A DNA stretch of 64,000 bases from Ceratotherium simum simum (Eukaryota > Chordata > Mammalia > Perissodactyla > Rhinocerotidae). Position numbers and translations under genes: made by a program. Location of the stretch: positions 4,745,539 to 4,809,538 of the forward strand of contig NW_004454160.1 in NCBI RefSeq assembly GCF_000283155.1, read 5' to 3'. Of the stretch, positions 1 to 12,807 are shown piece by piece; within the stretch, counting starts at the first letter, position 1; each line of letters starts with the position of its first letter. The notes below the pieces were generated by a model. It saw nothing but the letters and a program-made list of their open reading frames with translations, was not told the DNA's origin and searched no databases.

Positions 1-96
1 GTTGTAATTAGTATTTTGGTGGTGAACATGATGTAGTCCATGCAGAAATAGAAGTACAATGATGTACACCTGAAATTTAAAAAAAAAAAAAAAAAA
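1..96 (+). mobile_element. L1 3' end with poly(A)
   Basis: The segment gatgtacacctgaaattt followed by an A-run (78-95) is the usual 3' terminus of older mammalian L1 copies. The rest lies outside the window. Confidence 0.6.
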
Positions 97-267
97 GAAT
101 GATGTGAAAGACAACTGAACGCCCTCATCCCCACCCCCGTTGTTTTTGCATGCCTAAGAGGAGTTTTGTAAACAATGGAGAATTAGAAAATAAAATTAGC
201 TTGCACGATTTAAAATAAATAAATAAATAAAAAAATAAAGTGAATTGTAGTACCGACTCCATTTATA

Positions 268-470
268 GAGCCGTTTCTCTCTGCAGTCATTGTGCTAAAT
301 GCTCTATAATCTCATTGAATCCTCACAACCACTGTCACAATGTTCTGTCCATTTTACATATTGGAAAACTAAGACTCAGAAATTGAGAGACTTGTTGATG
401 GTCACAGCTAAGCAGCAGAGCCAGAGTGTGAAACCGGGCTGATCTTGACTTTATACAGTGAGCCCTTAAC
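268..470 (-). repeat. MIR SINE fossil
   Basis: Reverse-oriented MIR: cattgaatcctcacaacc, cattttacatattggaaaac, ggtcacagctaagcagcag. Confidence 0.7.
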
Positions 471-1744
471 AACTACACTATGCTGTAAATATATACCCGT
501 ATTTTCTGCTTTAAATTAAATGCTTTCCATATCTTAATTTTCAGGGCCTCTCCTTTAATAAAGCATTTTGTGGAACACATTTTCTAGGTTCTCCTCCACC
601 CCCTGAAACCAGCCTTCCTTTTTTTAACTTTTTATTCATTGCAAGCACATAATAAATGCAGGCTGAATTTGTGAGCTCAGCACAAAGCTTGGCAGGCATG
701 GTTAGGGAATTCAGCTGCAAGCTACCTGCTGCCTAGCCAAAGCCTCAGAGTCAAATCCAGGGGTGCGAGGAGCCTTGGCTCTGCAGTTGCAGTGGCACTA
801 TGATATGGCCTCCGTGGGTCCTGCCTTGGAGGCTTTCCATCCACCTGTTCTAATGAATGCACTTCTGCACAAGTTATTGGGACAGAATGTCCTATGCTGT
901 CACCTTTATGTGGCTCCAGATGTTGGATTTAGTTTAAAAAAATTCTGCAGCAGAAATGTGGCTATGAGTCAGGGATGTGTGTACGTGTGTGCTCGTCTGT
1001 GTGTGAAGCCAGTCTCTCAGCACCAGCTAAAAATGCGAAGCAGCCAGTCTGTGCCCGGAATTGAGGACACCATATGCTTGCATTTCTGGATCTTCCTAAG
1101 AGTTATATAACTGCCCCCAAAGCCAGCGGGCAGGAGTAGGGCCAGCCGTGGGAGATGTTTTCAAAACGGAATGCTGAGGAAGGACTGACCTTGAGGAGAC
1201 AGAGAGTTCACCAGGCCATGGAATGTTCCCAGCCTTGGGGCTTAAACAAAAACTGTATTCAGAGGTTGCACGCTCTGTTGAGAACAAACCCTGTCTGTCT
1301 CCTTGCTTTGTCTTGGGGGCGCTTATCAAGGTGAGCCCTTACCCTGTGGGGCCCTGGGTATTGAATTTAGAGCTGGGCACAGCTGCCAGACCAGGGCCCT
1401 GGTAATCCTCCCAGCCATCTCTAATTAGCAGGCTTCAGGGCCCACAGTGTCTTGAGGGCCAGGCAGACGTGAGATAAGAACTCTGGCCTCATCTAGTCAC
1501 AGAACAAGGCTGCAGAAAGCAGCCTTGGAGGAGGAGAGCTGTGGGAGGGGACGCAGTCAGTCAACAAAGGCTTGTCAAGGGCTCACTCTGTGGTCATCCT
1601 TGGGGGAGGGAGATATCTGATTGGCCTCTTCCCACTTAGGGCCTTGTGGGAAAAACTCTCTTTACCATCCTCCCTACCCCCATCTTACTTGACTAAAGGT
1701 TTTTTTTCTTTCAGGCCTCAATTCAGAGGTCCGAGACCTAGAGT

Positions 1745-1930
1745 AATGTTTTTCAAACTGTGGGTCATGGCCCATTAGTAGCTAGTGTAATCAATTTAGT
1801 AGGTCACACCCAGTATTATAAAAAAAGAAATAGAATAGAATAGCCTATCCTAGCACATCAGACATAATAAAGGTATGTGTTTGAAATTAATTTTTACTGG
1901 TGATTGTAGTAAAAAAAAATAGAAAGCCTC
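1745..1930 (+). mobile_element. Probable ancient DNA-transposon fossil, unnamed
   Basis: The ttttcaaactgtgggtcatg... segment recurs widely in mammalian genomes as a short nonautonomous element, but I cannot name the family with certainty. Confidence 0.4.
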
Positions 1931-2589
1931 TGGCTTAGAGGCTATATCTGTCCATATCCTTCTCACTGCAAGCATCAGAACCCTGGCTCAATCTAGACAA
2001 GAAGGAAATTTATTATCTCACTTAAAAGGAAGTCCCGAGGTGGGGCAGACCCCTGGGTTGTTGATACAGGCTTCACCATGCCACCAAGGATGCCAAGCCT
2101 TCGTGGTGGGTGTTATCATCAGGCTGGTGGCAAGATGGCTGCAGAAGCTCCATGTCACATCCAGAGAACGTCCACAGAGAGGGAAGACTGGCTCTTCTTG
2201 TGTCTCTGAAGAACAGGAAAATCTTTCCTAGAAGCCGTCTGGCTGACTTCTCTACCTCAGTGGAGAATTGGTGATAATTCTATTCCTAAAGCCATCACTG
2301 GCGAGGAGTGTATGACTCCCTGTATGAATAGATATAGACTGGAGACTGAGTGGGACATCCTCCCGGAGCTGGAGATGGGAGGGAAAGGTAGATACCTGAT
2401 CAGAAGTAGGGTTCTGACCACGGACCAGATGACAGAATGCGAGAAGATGCTTGCAGTGTCTAAAACCGACAAGGAACTAACATCTAGAATACACAAGAAA
2501 TTCTTACAAATCAGGAAAAAGAGAGCAACCCCAAGAAAAAAATAGGCAAAAGATATGAACATGTAATTTATAGAAGAGCTAGCCCTAAA

Positions 2590-3330
2590 AGCTAACGTGA
2601 CAGAATACTCAAACTCATTGTCAATCGCCAAAGAAATATGAATTTAAATGAGACTTGACACCCATTAGACTGACAGCAGTGAGAAGGCTGGTTAATTCCG
2701 ATCGTCGGCAGGATGTGGGGACGTGGGAACCCACACACACTGCTGGTGGGAGTGGGTGCTGGCACAGCTATTCTGGAGGGCAGCCTGGTCTTCTTGGACA
2801 AATTATGGAAATGCATATACCATGTGACCGTCAGTTCTGCTCCCAGGGAATTCTTACAAGAGACATGTGTGAGGATGTTCCCTACAGCTTTATTTGTGGT
2901 GGCGGGGAGTTGTCCACAACTCGGGTGTCCATCACTGAGAGAAAGAAGAGATGACATGTGGTGGGAGCATCAACAAGGCACTATGCAGCAGTTAGGAGCG
3001 ATGGATTAGAAGTACCTGTGGCGACATGGATGGATCTTAAAAACAGTGTTTTGTAAAAAAAAATCTAAGAATCTGCTTGATGGTTATGAGTTCTTTAAAA
3101 AGTCATTTTCTGTTGGGGGTGCATACTGAACTACTTCTGGGTCAAATGACATGACGTCTGAAATTTCTCTTAAACTGCTCCTGAAAGAAAAAGTGAGCAT
3201 GGACTGGGGAGAACAGATGAAACAAAATTGGCAAAATGGTCGTTGTTCAAACCAGGTGATAGCTACATGGAGCTTTGTGATATTATCTCTATTTTTGTGT
3301 ATCTTAGAGATTTTTCATTAATAAAAGTTT
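2590..3330 (+). mobile_element. Old L1 fragment (ORF2 end and 3' UTR)
   Basis: Reads acacccattagactg..., tgctggtgggag and tgaccgtcagttctgctcccaggg, the familiar order of the L1 ORF2 end and 3' UTR, highly diverged. Boundaries are approximate. Confidence 0.6.
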
Positions 3331-3834
3331 AAAAACACAAAAACAATACCCTTGCTCCAAAAACACATTGAAATAGCAAGATACCCCTTAAAATGGTACC
3401 TCTAAGGCAGAAGAAAAGAATGGGAGTTGGATATGGTGAATAAAAGGGAAAAGGAAATAGAGAAAACATTTAGTGTTCCATCAGGGAGGCTAAGAAAACT
3501 CGAAGTGCCTCCAGGGGAGCATGGGATGAGTAAGGACAAGGGGGGAATGTATATTTGCAGGCACCAGTGGGGTCTGCATGGTGCCCAGCTCTGTTTTCTC
3601 ACAGAGCCTCCTTCCAACCCCCAAGGCTGGGTTAGGCTCCGCCTGTGGGTTTTTGCAGCACCAGGGGCTTTCCTATTCTGGCAATCACCTCACAACGTCT
3701 TAAGACCCGCTCACTGCGCCATCTTCCCCACCAGACTCCGAGTAGCAGGGCCTGGGACTACGTGTTGTGTTTTTCTGGATAGTGTGTCCCCAGCACATGG
3801 CAGTGTCCACCACGCTGTGTGCACTCTGTAAAAA

Positions 3835-4075
3835 CTGTTTAATGAAAAACAGTAGCCAGTGCTTGTTGAGCGTTATCTCATTTTATTCTCACAACAATTC
3901 TGTGAAGTGGGAAATAGTACTTTTCCCATTTGATCAACAAGGAAATGGAGGCTCAGAGAGGTTAAGAAAGTTGCATAGAGTCACACAGCTAAAGCATGTC
4001 AGAGCCAGGATCCCGTCAGATCAGCTGCTGTTAAAACCAATATTCTCAATCACTACACCATACTGCCTTGAGAGA
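3835..4075 (-). repeat. MIR SINE fossil
   Basis: ttctcacaacaattctgtga, ggaggctcagagaggttaag and gtcacacagctaa are clear reverse MIR core segments. Confidence 0.85.
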
Positions 4076-4364
4076 GGGATCAAGGCCACTGTTGGGAGGA
4101 GAAGCTAAGACACGTGAAGCACTTTGAGAGTACCAGCAGATACTTCCAAACCAAGAATTAAAGGTGGTGGTACAGGCTCTGGTGGTACAGGTGTATTTGA
4201 AGAGGGAATAGAGTGATCAGGCAGATGGGGAACAAAGGAAAAGAATGCAAACAGCTGCAGGAGGCCCGCACGTGATTGCGATTGATCCTGAGATTATCTT
4301 CCCTATCGTGAGGCTGAGGCCCAGCCCTCCCCCATGGCATACCCTCTTCCCTTCTAGGTGGTTC

Positions 4365-4567
4365 TTAATCAGCTGTTCTCAAATGGGAGTGGTTTTGCCC
4401 TCCAGGGGACATTTGGTGATGCCTAGGGGAGAGAGGGGCTGACTAATGGCATCAGGTGGGTAGACGCCAGGGATGCTGCTAAAAATGCTACAATGCACAG
4501 GACAGCCCCCCACAACAAAGGGGTATCCAACCCAAAATGCAACAGTGCTAAGGTTGAGAAACCCTGC
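4365..4567 (+). mobile_element. MER20 (hAT-Charlie nonautonomous element)
   Basis: Reads tggttttgccctccaggggacatttgg..., gccagggatgctgctaaaaat, acaatgcacaggacagcccc, and ends aaggttgagaaaccctgctc. These match the MER20 layout. Both ends (ttctcaa / ttgagaa) are complementary, as expected. Confidence 0.8.
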
Positions 4568-5174
4568 TCCAAACCTATCAATCACTCTTAACCTGTAAGA
4601 TAGTTCTGACCACCCCCCCCCCACCCCCCCAGCTTCTGGAAGCTCTAAATAGAAGGACTTGGCAAAGACGGTATTGTCAAGAGAAGCCTGAGTACTGGCT
4701 GGGCCTAGGAAGCCTCACCCGTTGGTAGCATTTCCGTTGATGGTTCATTCCAGTCCGGGGCCGTTGCCCCATGCTGCCTTCCCATTCTGATGTTTGGTCA
4801 CAAGCTTTGCTGGTTAATGTTTAACAACCAGCTCTCTGGGAAAACAAGCCCTGGTTTGCGGCATTTGACGATTTCCATGGTGTAAATATTCCAACCTGGG
4901 CCAATTTCTAACCGCCAGTGTGAAGTCAACTGGCTTGCAAAATTCCTGAAAATTTAACAATCAAATGAGCTGGTAAGAGCCAGGTGTTACACACTGGTGC
5001 TTAGTCTCACCTAAGCCATGCAAACCCCTACTGAGTCAATGGTTTAACACAATAAAAGTTTATATCTCACTCATACACCATCCTGGGTATTCCAGATACA
5101 GCAGCTCTGCTACGTGGTCCTCTTCCGAGCAGCAGCTCGGGACGCAGGCTGTGTCTTGTGGCTTACCTTTCCCT

Positions 5175-5345
5175 AGGGTGGTGGCTCTCAAACGGCAGTG
5201 TGCATCAGAATCAGCTGGGGAGCTGAGACACGATTCCCCAGCGTTCTGATTCAGTGGGCCTAGGACATAGCCTGAGAATGTGCATTTTCTAACGATTCCT
5301 GGGTGATGCTGATGCTGCTGGACAGACACATGCTGAGAACCGCTG
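5175..5345 (+). mobile_element. MER5A-like hAT element
   Basis: Starts ggtggctctcaaacggcag and ends acatgctgagaaccgctgc, with catcagaatcagctggggagc and gattcagtgggcctagg within. This is the layout of MER5-group Charlie derivatives. Confidence 0.8.
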
Positions 5346-5359
5346 CTTGAGGGCGATTG

Positions 5360-5535
5360 TTCATAGCCTTGGCCGCACGTTGGAATCAGCTGGAGAGCTT
5401 TGATGACTCCTGATGGCTGGGTTCCACATCCAGAGATTCTGATTGCACTGATCTAGGAGGCAGCCTGGGCATGGAGATAGTTAGCACTCCCTAGGTGAGT
5501 TCAGTGTGCAGCCAAGGATGAGAACCATTGCCTTA
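5360..5535 (+). mobile_element. Second MER5-like hAT element
   Basis: Reads cacgttggaatcagctggag, cagagattctgattgcactg and ends ggatgagaaccattgcc. Adjacent to and in the same orientation as the 5175-5345 copy. Confidence 0.7.
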
Positions 5536-5924
5536 GGGCCTACTGTCTCTTCCTGCATTCAGCCGGTGGAGGCAGAAGGAGAACGAGAACTTTTTGTGGA
5601 AGTCTTTATGCCCCAGGCCTGGAAGTGATCTGTCAGTCAGGGCAGTTCCATTCTGTGGTCACGTGGCTGCACCTCACAAGGGAGCCTGGGAAACGTGGTC
5701 TCGCTGTGTGCTCAGGAGGAAGGGGAGCACCGTTTGTTGAACAGCTAGCGAGTTGATACTTACCTACTAACAGTTACTTGGGGACAAGTCTACCTGGATG
5801 GATGCCCATGTGTGTGGACCCACAAGTATCTGTGAGCCCTCAGTGTGTGAGAGTTCCTGGCTTTAGGATGAGCATGTCGAGGTAAAAACTACCAGTGGCA
5901 ACATAGGATGCTTTTATGTCCCTA

Positions 5925-6150
5925 GAGGGAAGGCAGCTTGATGTGCTGGAAAAACCAAGGCTTACAGATCTGTGCTCAAACCCTTCCTCAACCAGCTCTT
6001 ACAACTTACTAACCTCTTTGAGCCTCAGTTTTCCCCTCTGTAAAGTGGGATTATTATTTCCTTCTATCTACTTCATAGGATTAAGTGAAGTAAGTACAAA
6101 GCCCCAAAGACAGTGCTGTAGGCACACAGTACATGTTCCCTGAACGTTAG
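5925..6150 (+). repeat. MIR SINE fossil
   Basis: cctctttgagcctcagtttt, ctctgtaaagtgggattatt and cataggattaagtgaagtaa follow the MIR consensus. Confidence 0.8.
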
Positions 6151-7009
6151 TTCCCTCTCCCTTAGAAAATATTGTCCCGTTGGCACCAGAGATAAGGAAA
6201 CTGGAATGGGTGACCTGCACATGCATGATGAGCTGCGTGTGCCGCCTGACGAGCTGGCTTTCAGTGTTTTGCTGCCTGTTCTTTGGGAGAAAATCCCCAC
6301 ACAGAAGATGCTCATTGTAGTAAAGGATGAAACTGCGTTTCTGGGACAATATTTAGTTGGCAATAATGTCCCTATGTGTCTGTCATTTTAGGAAAAATTT
6401 AAAACCTTGCAACCAGTTTTAAATGGAGCAATTATTTTTACTACAAAAAAGTTCTTCACCTCACTGAACAACCTCTTTAAACACTTCTGCTTTCCTACGC
6501 ACAAGTTACACGGAGGCAGTCCTGAATGCGCGAAGGGAAGGGATCCTTGCTCTCTACGGAAGGCAGGGCTAGCGAGGACAGTTTTAGAATCTCTGACCAC
6601 CGAAGAGCAAGTCATTAACACAGAGCCTGCAGGAGGTGAGGGACCTGCCATCCTTCAGCGCACAGCCTGGCCGCAGCCTGGGGAGCTGATCTGCCACCAG
6701 CCGCATAGGAGAGGCAGCGCAGGGCCACCTGGGATTAGGGCCATCGCCTCCACGCTTCCCAGTTACACAAGTTGCAGCTTGGTCACCCAGCAGCTCCTGG
6801 GGGCAAATCCATTTGAGTAACTGTTCAACAGCATGTGCTTAATTTCCAAGAAACTTTCCATGATCTTATGTTTTAACACCAACCATAACCTTCCCTGCTC
6901 TTTGTTTTTCATGAAAACACTGCCCTTCTCCAGTTCTTGGCCCGGTGCTAGCTTCCTTCCATAATGCCAACACTTCCCAAGCGCTTGCTTGTGTGTGTTG
7001 GGTATAGAG

Positions 7010-7165
7010 CATTGGGAGCCTGGGCTTGGACCTGGGCTGTCTGGGTTTGAGGCAGACTCGCCCACCTCTGCCACTTACCAGCTGTGTGACTTCAGGCAGG
7101 TTACACAGTTACACAGGCCAGCCTCTGAGCCTCAGGTTTCTCATTTGTAAAATGGTAGTAGTTTA
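7010..7165 (+). repeat. MIR SINE fossil
   Basis: tgccacttaccagctgtgtg, gagcctcaggtttctcattt, gtaaaatggtagtag. Confidence 0.85.
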
Positions 7166-7299
7166 AGACGTTGCCCGGCACAAGTAGCTGTTTCTATTAT
7201 GTGGAACACCAAGCATGCTTTCCTAGGCTTGTCTTCAGAGGACACTTGGAGCACAGTCATTGTGGAGATGTGCGTACGGGCGAGTGTAGGAAGTGAGTT

Positions 7300-7470
7300 A
7301 CCCTTTAATGAACCCTTACGAAGAGCCAGGTGCCGTGCCAAGCCCTTTCCACATTTTATTTCATTTACTCTTCACAGCACCCTTATTAGGTAGGTATGGT
7401 AGTCGCCTCTGTTTTGTAGACAGAAAGAGAGGTTTAGAGAAAGTAAGTGCCTTGCCCAGATGGGCCACCT
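7300..7470 (-). repeat. MIR SINE fossil
   Basis: gagccaggtgccgtgccaag, ttcacagcacccttattagg, agaaagtaagtgccttgccc. Confidence 0.75.
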
Positions 7471-7825
7471 CCTGAACTGAGGAAGCAGGCTTCCCAAACC
7501 ACTGCTGAGACCGCCTCTCTCTGGGCACACAGATGAGAGGAGTGAGGAATGAAGAAGAAACCCAGCGTGTGAAACTCTGTGCACCCAAATGCCGAGTAGC
7601 CTCGCAACCAAGCCTGAGCCCAGCGAGGAGGCGCTCCGTCCCGAGAGCATCTGAAGCTCTGCACACTGCGGGTCTGCCTCCAGCATTGCGGGGAACAGGA
7701 GGCCCACCGGCTGGAGGCTTGCCTTCTCTGCTTGACTACGATGTGAGGTCGTGGACAAGTCCCTTCGCCTCTTTATCCTTCTCTTTATTTTTTTTATACA
7801 TCAAATGATTTCATTATCATTTTTT

Positions 7826-8078
7826 TGTGTGTGTGTGTGAGGAAGGTTAACCCTGAGCTAACATCTGTCACCAATCCTCCTCTTTTTTGCTGAGGAAGAT
7901 TGGCCCTGGGCTAACATCTGTGCCCATCTTCCTCTACTTTATATGTGGGACATCTGCCACAGCATGGCTTGATAAGCAGTGCATAGGTCCGAGCCCGGGA
8001 TCCGAACCTGCGAACACCAGGCCACCGAAGTGGAGTGTGAGAACTTAACCACTATGCCACCGCCACTGGCCAGCTCCC
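7826..8078 (-). mobile_element. ERE SINE (long-tail type)
   Basis: About 253 bp, with target-site duplication tcattatcatttttt at 7811-7825 and 8079-8093. It is inserted near the 3' end of the antisense L1, so it is younger than that L1. Confidence 0.9.
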
Positions 8079-10566
8079 TCATTATCATTTTTTATTGAAG
8101 TATAATTGACATAACATATTAGTTTGAAGAGTACAACATAGTGATTTGATATCTGTGTATATTTCGAAATGATCCTCACAATAAGTCTAGTTAACATCTG
8201 CCACTGTACATAGCTACAATTTTTTTTTCTTGTGATGGGTGAAAACTTTAGAGATTTACTCTCTCAGCCAGCCTCAAATATGCAATACAGTATTATTAAC
8301 TATAGTCACCACGCTGTACATTACATCCCCAGGACTTATTTATTTTATAACTGGAAGTTTGTACCTTTTGACCCCCTTCACCCAATCCCCCCACCCCCTG
8401 CCTCTGGCAACCACCAATCTATTCTCTGTATCTATGAGCTTGGGTTTTGTTTGTTCGTTTTGTTTTTGGATTCCACATATAAGTGAGATCATATGGCATT
8501 TGTCTTTCTTTGTCTAACTTATTTCACTTAGCATAATAGTCCTCAAGGTCCATCCATGCTGTTGTAAATGGTAAGATTTCATTCTTTTTTTATGGCTGAA
8601 TAATATTCCATTGTATATATATATACCACATCTTCTTTATCCAGTCATCCATTGATGGTACTTAGGTTGTTTCCATATCTTGGCTATTGTAAATAATGCT
8701 ACAGTGACATGGGGGTGCAGATATCTTTTTGAGTTATTATTTTTGTTTTCTTTGGATAAATACCCAGAAGTGGACCTGCTGGATCATATGGTAGTTCTAT
8801 TTTTAATTTTTTGAGGAACCTCTATACTGATTTTCACAGAGGCTGCACCAATTTACATTCCCACCAACAGCTAACAAAGGTTCCCTTTTCTCCACATCCT
8901 TGCTAACGCTTGTTATTTCTTGTCTTTTTGGTAAAAGCCATTGTAACAGATGTGAGATGATATCTCGTTGTAGTTTTGATTTGCATTTCCCTGATGATTA
9001 GGGATGTTGAGCATCTTTTCATATACCTGTTGGCCATCTGTAGGTCTTCTTTGGAAAAATGTCTATTCAGATCCTCTGCCCATTTTTTAATTGGATTGTT
9101 TGGTTTTTTTGCTATTGAATTGTATGAGTTCTTTAAATATTTTAGATATTAACCCCTTATCAGATATGTGATTTGGAAATATTTTCTCTCATTCCATAGA
9201 CTATCTTTTCATTCTTTTTGAACGTTTCCTTTGCTGTGCAGAAGTTTTATAGTTCGATGTAGTCCCACTTGTTTATTTTTGCTTTTGTTGCCTTTGCTTT
9301 TAGTGTCAAATTGAAAAAAATCATTGCCAAGATCTATGTCAAGGAGCTTACCATCTATATTTTCTTCTAGGAGTTTCATGGTTTCAGTTCTTATGTTCAA
9401 GTCTTTAATCCATGTTGAGTTAATTTTTGTGTATGGTGTAAGATAGTGGTCCAGTTTCATTCTTTTGCATGTGGCTGTCCAGTTTTCCCAATACCATTTA
9501 TTGAAGAGACTATCTTTTCTGCATTGTATATTCTTGGCTCCTTGGTCATAAATTGATCTACCATATATGCATGGATTTATTTCTGGGCTCTATTCTGTTC
9601 CATTGATCTATGTGTCTGTTTTTATGCCAGTACCATACTGTTTTGATTACTACAGCTTTATAGTGTAGTTTGAAATCAGGAAGTGTGATGCCCCTAGTTT
9701 TGTTCTTCTTTCTCAAATTGCTTTGGCTATTCAGGGTCTTTTGTGGTTCCATACAAATTTTAGGATTGTTCTATTTCTGTGAAAAATGCCATTGGAATTT
9801 TCATAGGAGTTGCATAGAATCTGTATTTTAATAATATTCTTCAACTTCATATGCATGAAGTATCTTTCCATTTATTTATGTTGTCTTCAATTTCTTTCAT
9901 CAATGTTTTATAGTTTTCAGTGTACATGTCTTTCACCTCTTTGGTTAAATTTATTCCTAGGTATTTGTTCTTTTTGATGCAATTGTAAATGGGATTGTTT
10001 TCTTAATTTCCCTTTCTGATAGTTCATTATTAGTGTATAGAAACTCAAGAAATTTTTGTATATTGATTTTTATATCCTGCAATTTTACTGGTATTGTTAA
10101 TTAGTTTTAACAGTTTTTTGGTGGAGTCTTTAGGGTTTTCTATATAAAATATCATGTCATCTGCAAATAGTAACGATTTTGCTTCTTTCTTTCCAATTTG
10201 GATGCCTTTTGTTTCTTTTTCTTACCTAATTGCTCTGACTAGGTCTTCCAATACTATGTTGAATAAGAGTGGTGAGAGTAGGCATCCTTGTCTCGTTCCT
10301 GGTGTTAGAGAAAAATTTTCAGCTTTTCACCATTGAACATGATGTTAGCTGTGGGCTTGTCATATATGGCCTTTGTTATGTTGAGGTACCTTCTCTCTGT
10401 ACCCAGTTTATTGAGAGATTTTATCGTAAATGGATATTGAATTTTGTGAAATGCTTTTTCTGCATCTATTCAGATAATCATGATTTTTATTCTTATTTTG
10501 TTAATGTGGTGTATCACGTTGACTGATTTGTGGTGTTGAACCAGGCTTGTATCCCTGGAATAAATC

Positions 10567-11025
10567 CTACTTAATCATAGTTATGATCTTTTTAATGTAT
10601 TGTTGAATTTGGTTTGCTAATATTTTGTTGAAGATTTTTGCATCTATGTTCATTAGGGATATTGGCCTGTAGTTTTCTTTTCTTGTGGCATCCTTGTCTG
10701 GTCTTGGTATCAGGGTAATTCTGGCCACATAAAATGAGTTTAGAAGCATTCCCTCCTCTTTTATTTTTTGGAAGAGTTTGAGAATGATTGGTATTAATTC
10801 TTCTTTAAATGTTTGGTAGAATTCACTAGTGAAATTGTCTGGTCCTGGACTTTTGTTTGTTGGGAGATTTTTGATTACTGATTCAATCTCCTTACTAATA
10901 ATTGGTCTGTTTAGGTTTTCTATTTCTTCACTATTCACTTTTGGTAGGTTGTATGTTTCTAGGAATTTATCTATTTCTTTTAGGTTGTCAAATTTGTTGG
11001 CATATAATAGTCTCTTCATATACAA
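10567..11025 (-). pseudogene. L1 ORF2 reverse-transcriptase N-terminal remnant
   Basis: 152 codons with [19 protein letters not shown] and [19 protein letters not shown], typical of L1 reverse transcriptase. It ends before the FADD catalytic motif. Part of the decayed L1. Confidence 0.88.
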
Positions 11026-11663
11026 AATAGTTCATAATAGTCTCTTGTTCGTAATAGATCTCTTATGTATTTCTGTGTATCAGTTGTAATGTCTCCTCTT
11101 TCATTTCTGATTTTATTTGAGTCCTTTCTCTTTTTTTCTTGGTGAGTCTAGCTAAAGCTTTGTCAGTTTTGTTTATCTTTTCAAAGAACCAGCTCTTAGT
11201 TTCATTGATATTTTTTCTATTGTCTTTTTAGTCTCCATCTCATTTATTTCTGCTCTGCTCTTTACTATTTCCTTCCTTCTACCAAATTCAGACTTAATTT
11301 GTTCTTCTTTTTCTAGTCCCTTGAGGTATAAAGTTATATTGTTTATTTGATATTATTCTTGTTTCTTGAGGAGGCATTTATCACTGTGAACTTCCCTCTT
11401 AGAACTGCTTCTGCTGCATTCCGTATGTTTTGGTATGTTGTATTTCCATTTTCATTTCTCTCAAGGTACTTTTTGATTTTTCTTTTGATTTCTTCTTTGA
11501 CCTATTGTTTGTTCAATAGCTTGTTTAATCTCCACATATTTGTGGATTTTCCAGTTTTCTTCTTGTAATTGATTTCTAGTTTCATTTTAGTCAGAAAATA
11601 TGCTTGATATGATTTCAATCTTCTTAAATTTATTAAGACTTGTTTTGTGGCCTAATGTATGAT

Positions 11664-12215
11664 CTAGCCTGGAGAATTTCCATTTGCAGTTGAGAAGAAT
11701 GTGTATTCTGTTGCTTTTGGATGGAATGTTCTGTATATGTCCGTTAAGTCCATCTGATCTAACGTGTCATTTAAGGCTGATGTTTCCTTATTGATTTTCT
11801 GTCTGGATGATCTATCCATTGATGAAAGTGGGGTATTAAAATTTCCTACTATTATTGTATTGCTGTATATTTCTCCCTTTAGGTTTGTTAATATTTGCTT
11901 TATGTATTTAGGTGCTCCTATTTTGAGTGCATAAATATTTACAAATGTTATGTTCTCTTGTTGGATTGACCCCTTTATCATTATATAATGCCCTTCTTTG
12001 CCTCTTACTACAGTCTTTGTTTTAAAGTCTATTTTGTCTATTGTAAGTATAGCTACCTCATATTTCTTTTGGTTTCCATTTGCATGAAATATCTTCTTCC
12101 ATCCCTTCACTTTCAGTCTGTGTGTCTTCTTACAGTCCTTACATCTGAAGTAAGTGTCTTGTAGGCAGCCTATAGATGGGTCTTGTTTTTCTTTTTCTTT
12201 TATCCATTCAGCCAC
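11664..12215 (-). pseudogene. L1 ORF2 endonuclease-domain remnant
   Basis: 183 codons, with WIKEKEKQDPSIGCLQDTYF near the start and VGNFNTPLSS later. These correspond to L1 APE-like endonuclease motifs. N stands where the catalytic D of the usual VGDFN motif is expected, and D where the catalytic E of CLQET is expected. Part of the decayed L1. Confidence 0.85.
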
Positions 12216-12560
12216 TCTATGTCTTTTGATTAGAGAATTTAGTCCATTTTACATGTGAAGTAATTATTGATAATATATACTAACTGCCACTTTTATTAAT
12301 TGTTTTGTGGCTGTTTTGTAGTTCCTCTGTTCCTTTCGTCTTCTTTTGGTCTCTTCTTTTCTGGTTTGATGATTCTCTTTAGTGGTATGTTTTAGATTTA
12401 TTTCTCTTTATCTTTTGTGTATCTACTCTAGGTTTTTGCTTATGGTTACCATGAGGCTTATATATAACAATTGATATTTATAACAGTCTATATTAAGTTG
12501 ATAACAACCTAAATTTGAATGCATTCTAAAGCTCTACTTTTAACCCCCCCAACATTTTAT

Positions 12561-12807
12561 CTTTTTTTTTTTTTGTGAGGAAGATCAGTCCTGAGGTAAC
12601 ATCTGATGCCAATCTTCCTCTTTTTTGCTGAGGAAGACTGGCCCTGGGCTAACATCCGTGCCCATCTTCCTCCACTTTATATGGGATGCCACCACTGCAT
12701 GGTTTGACAAGCAGTGTGTTGGTGCATGCCCAGGATCAGAACCTGCAAACCCTGGGCCACCGAAGCAGAGGGTGTGCACTTAACCTCTGCACCACTGGGC
12801 CGGCACC
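12561..12807 (-). mobile_element. ERE SINE (long-tail type) inside the L1
   Basis: Poly-T start, gaggaagatcagtcc-type tail, ends in the tRNA-like head. Target-site duplication cattttat at 12553-12560 and 12808-12815. Confidence 0.88.

Noticed and set aside
1..7000. Exons of CD58, expected beyond the 3' side of ATP1A1 by human gene order
   Set aside because: No immunoglobulin-like coding segment was found; the region is old repeats, and the human genes are far apart.
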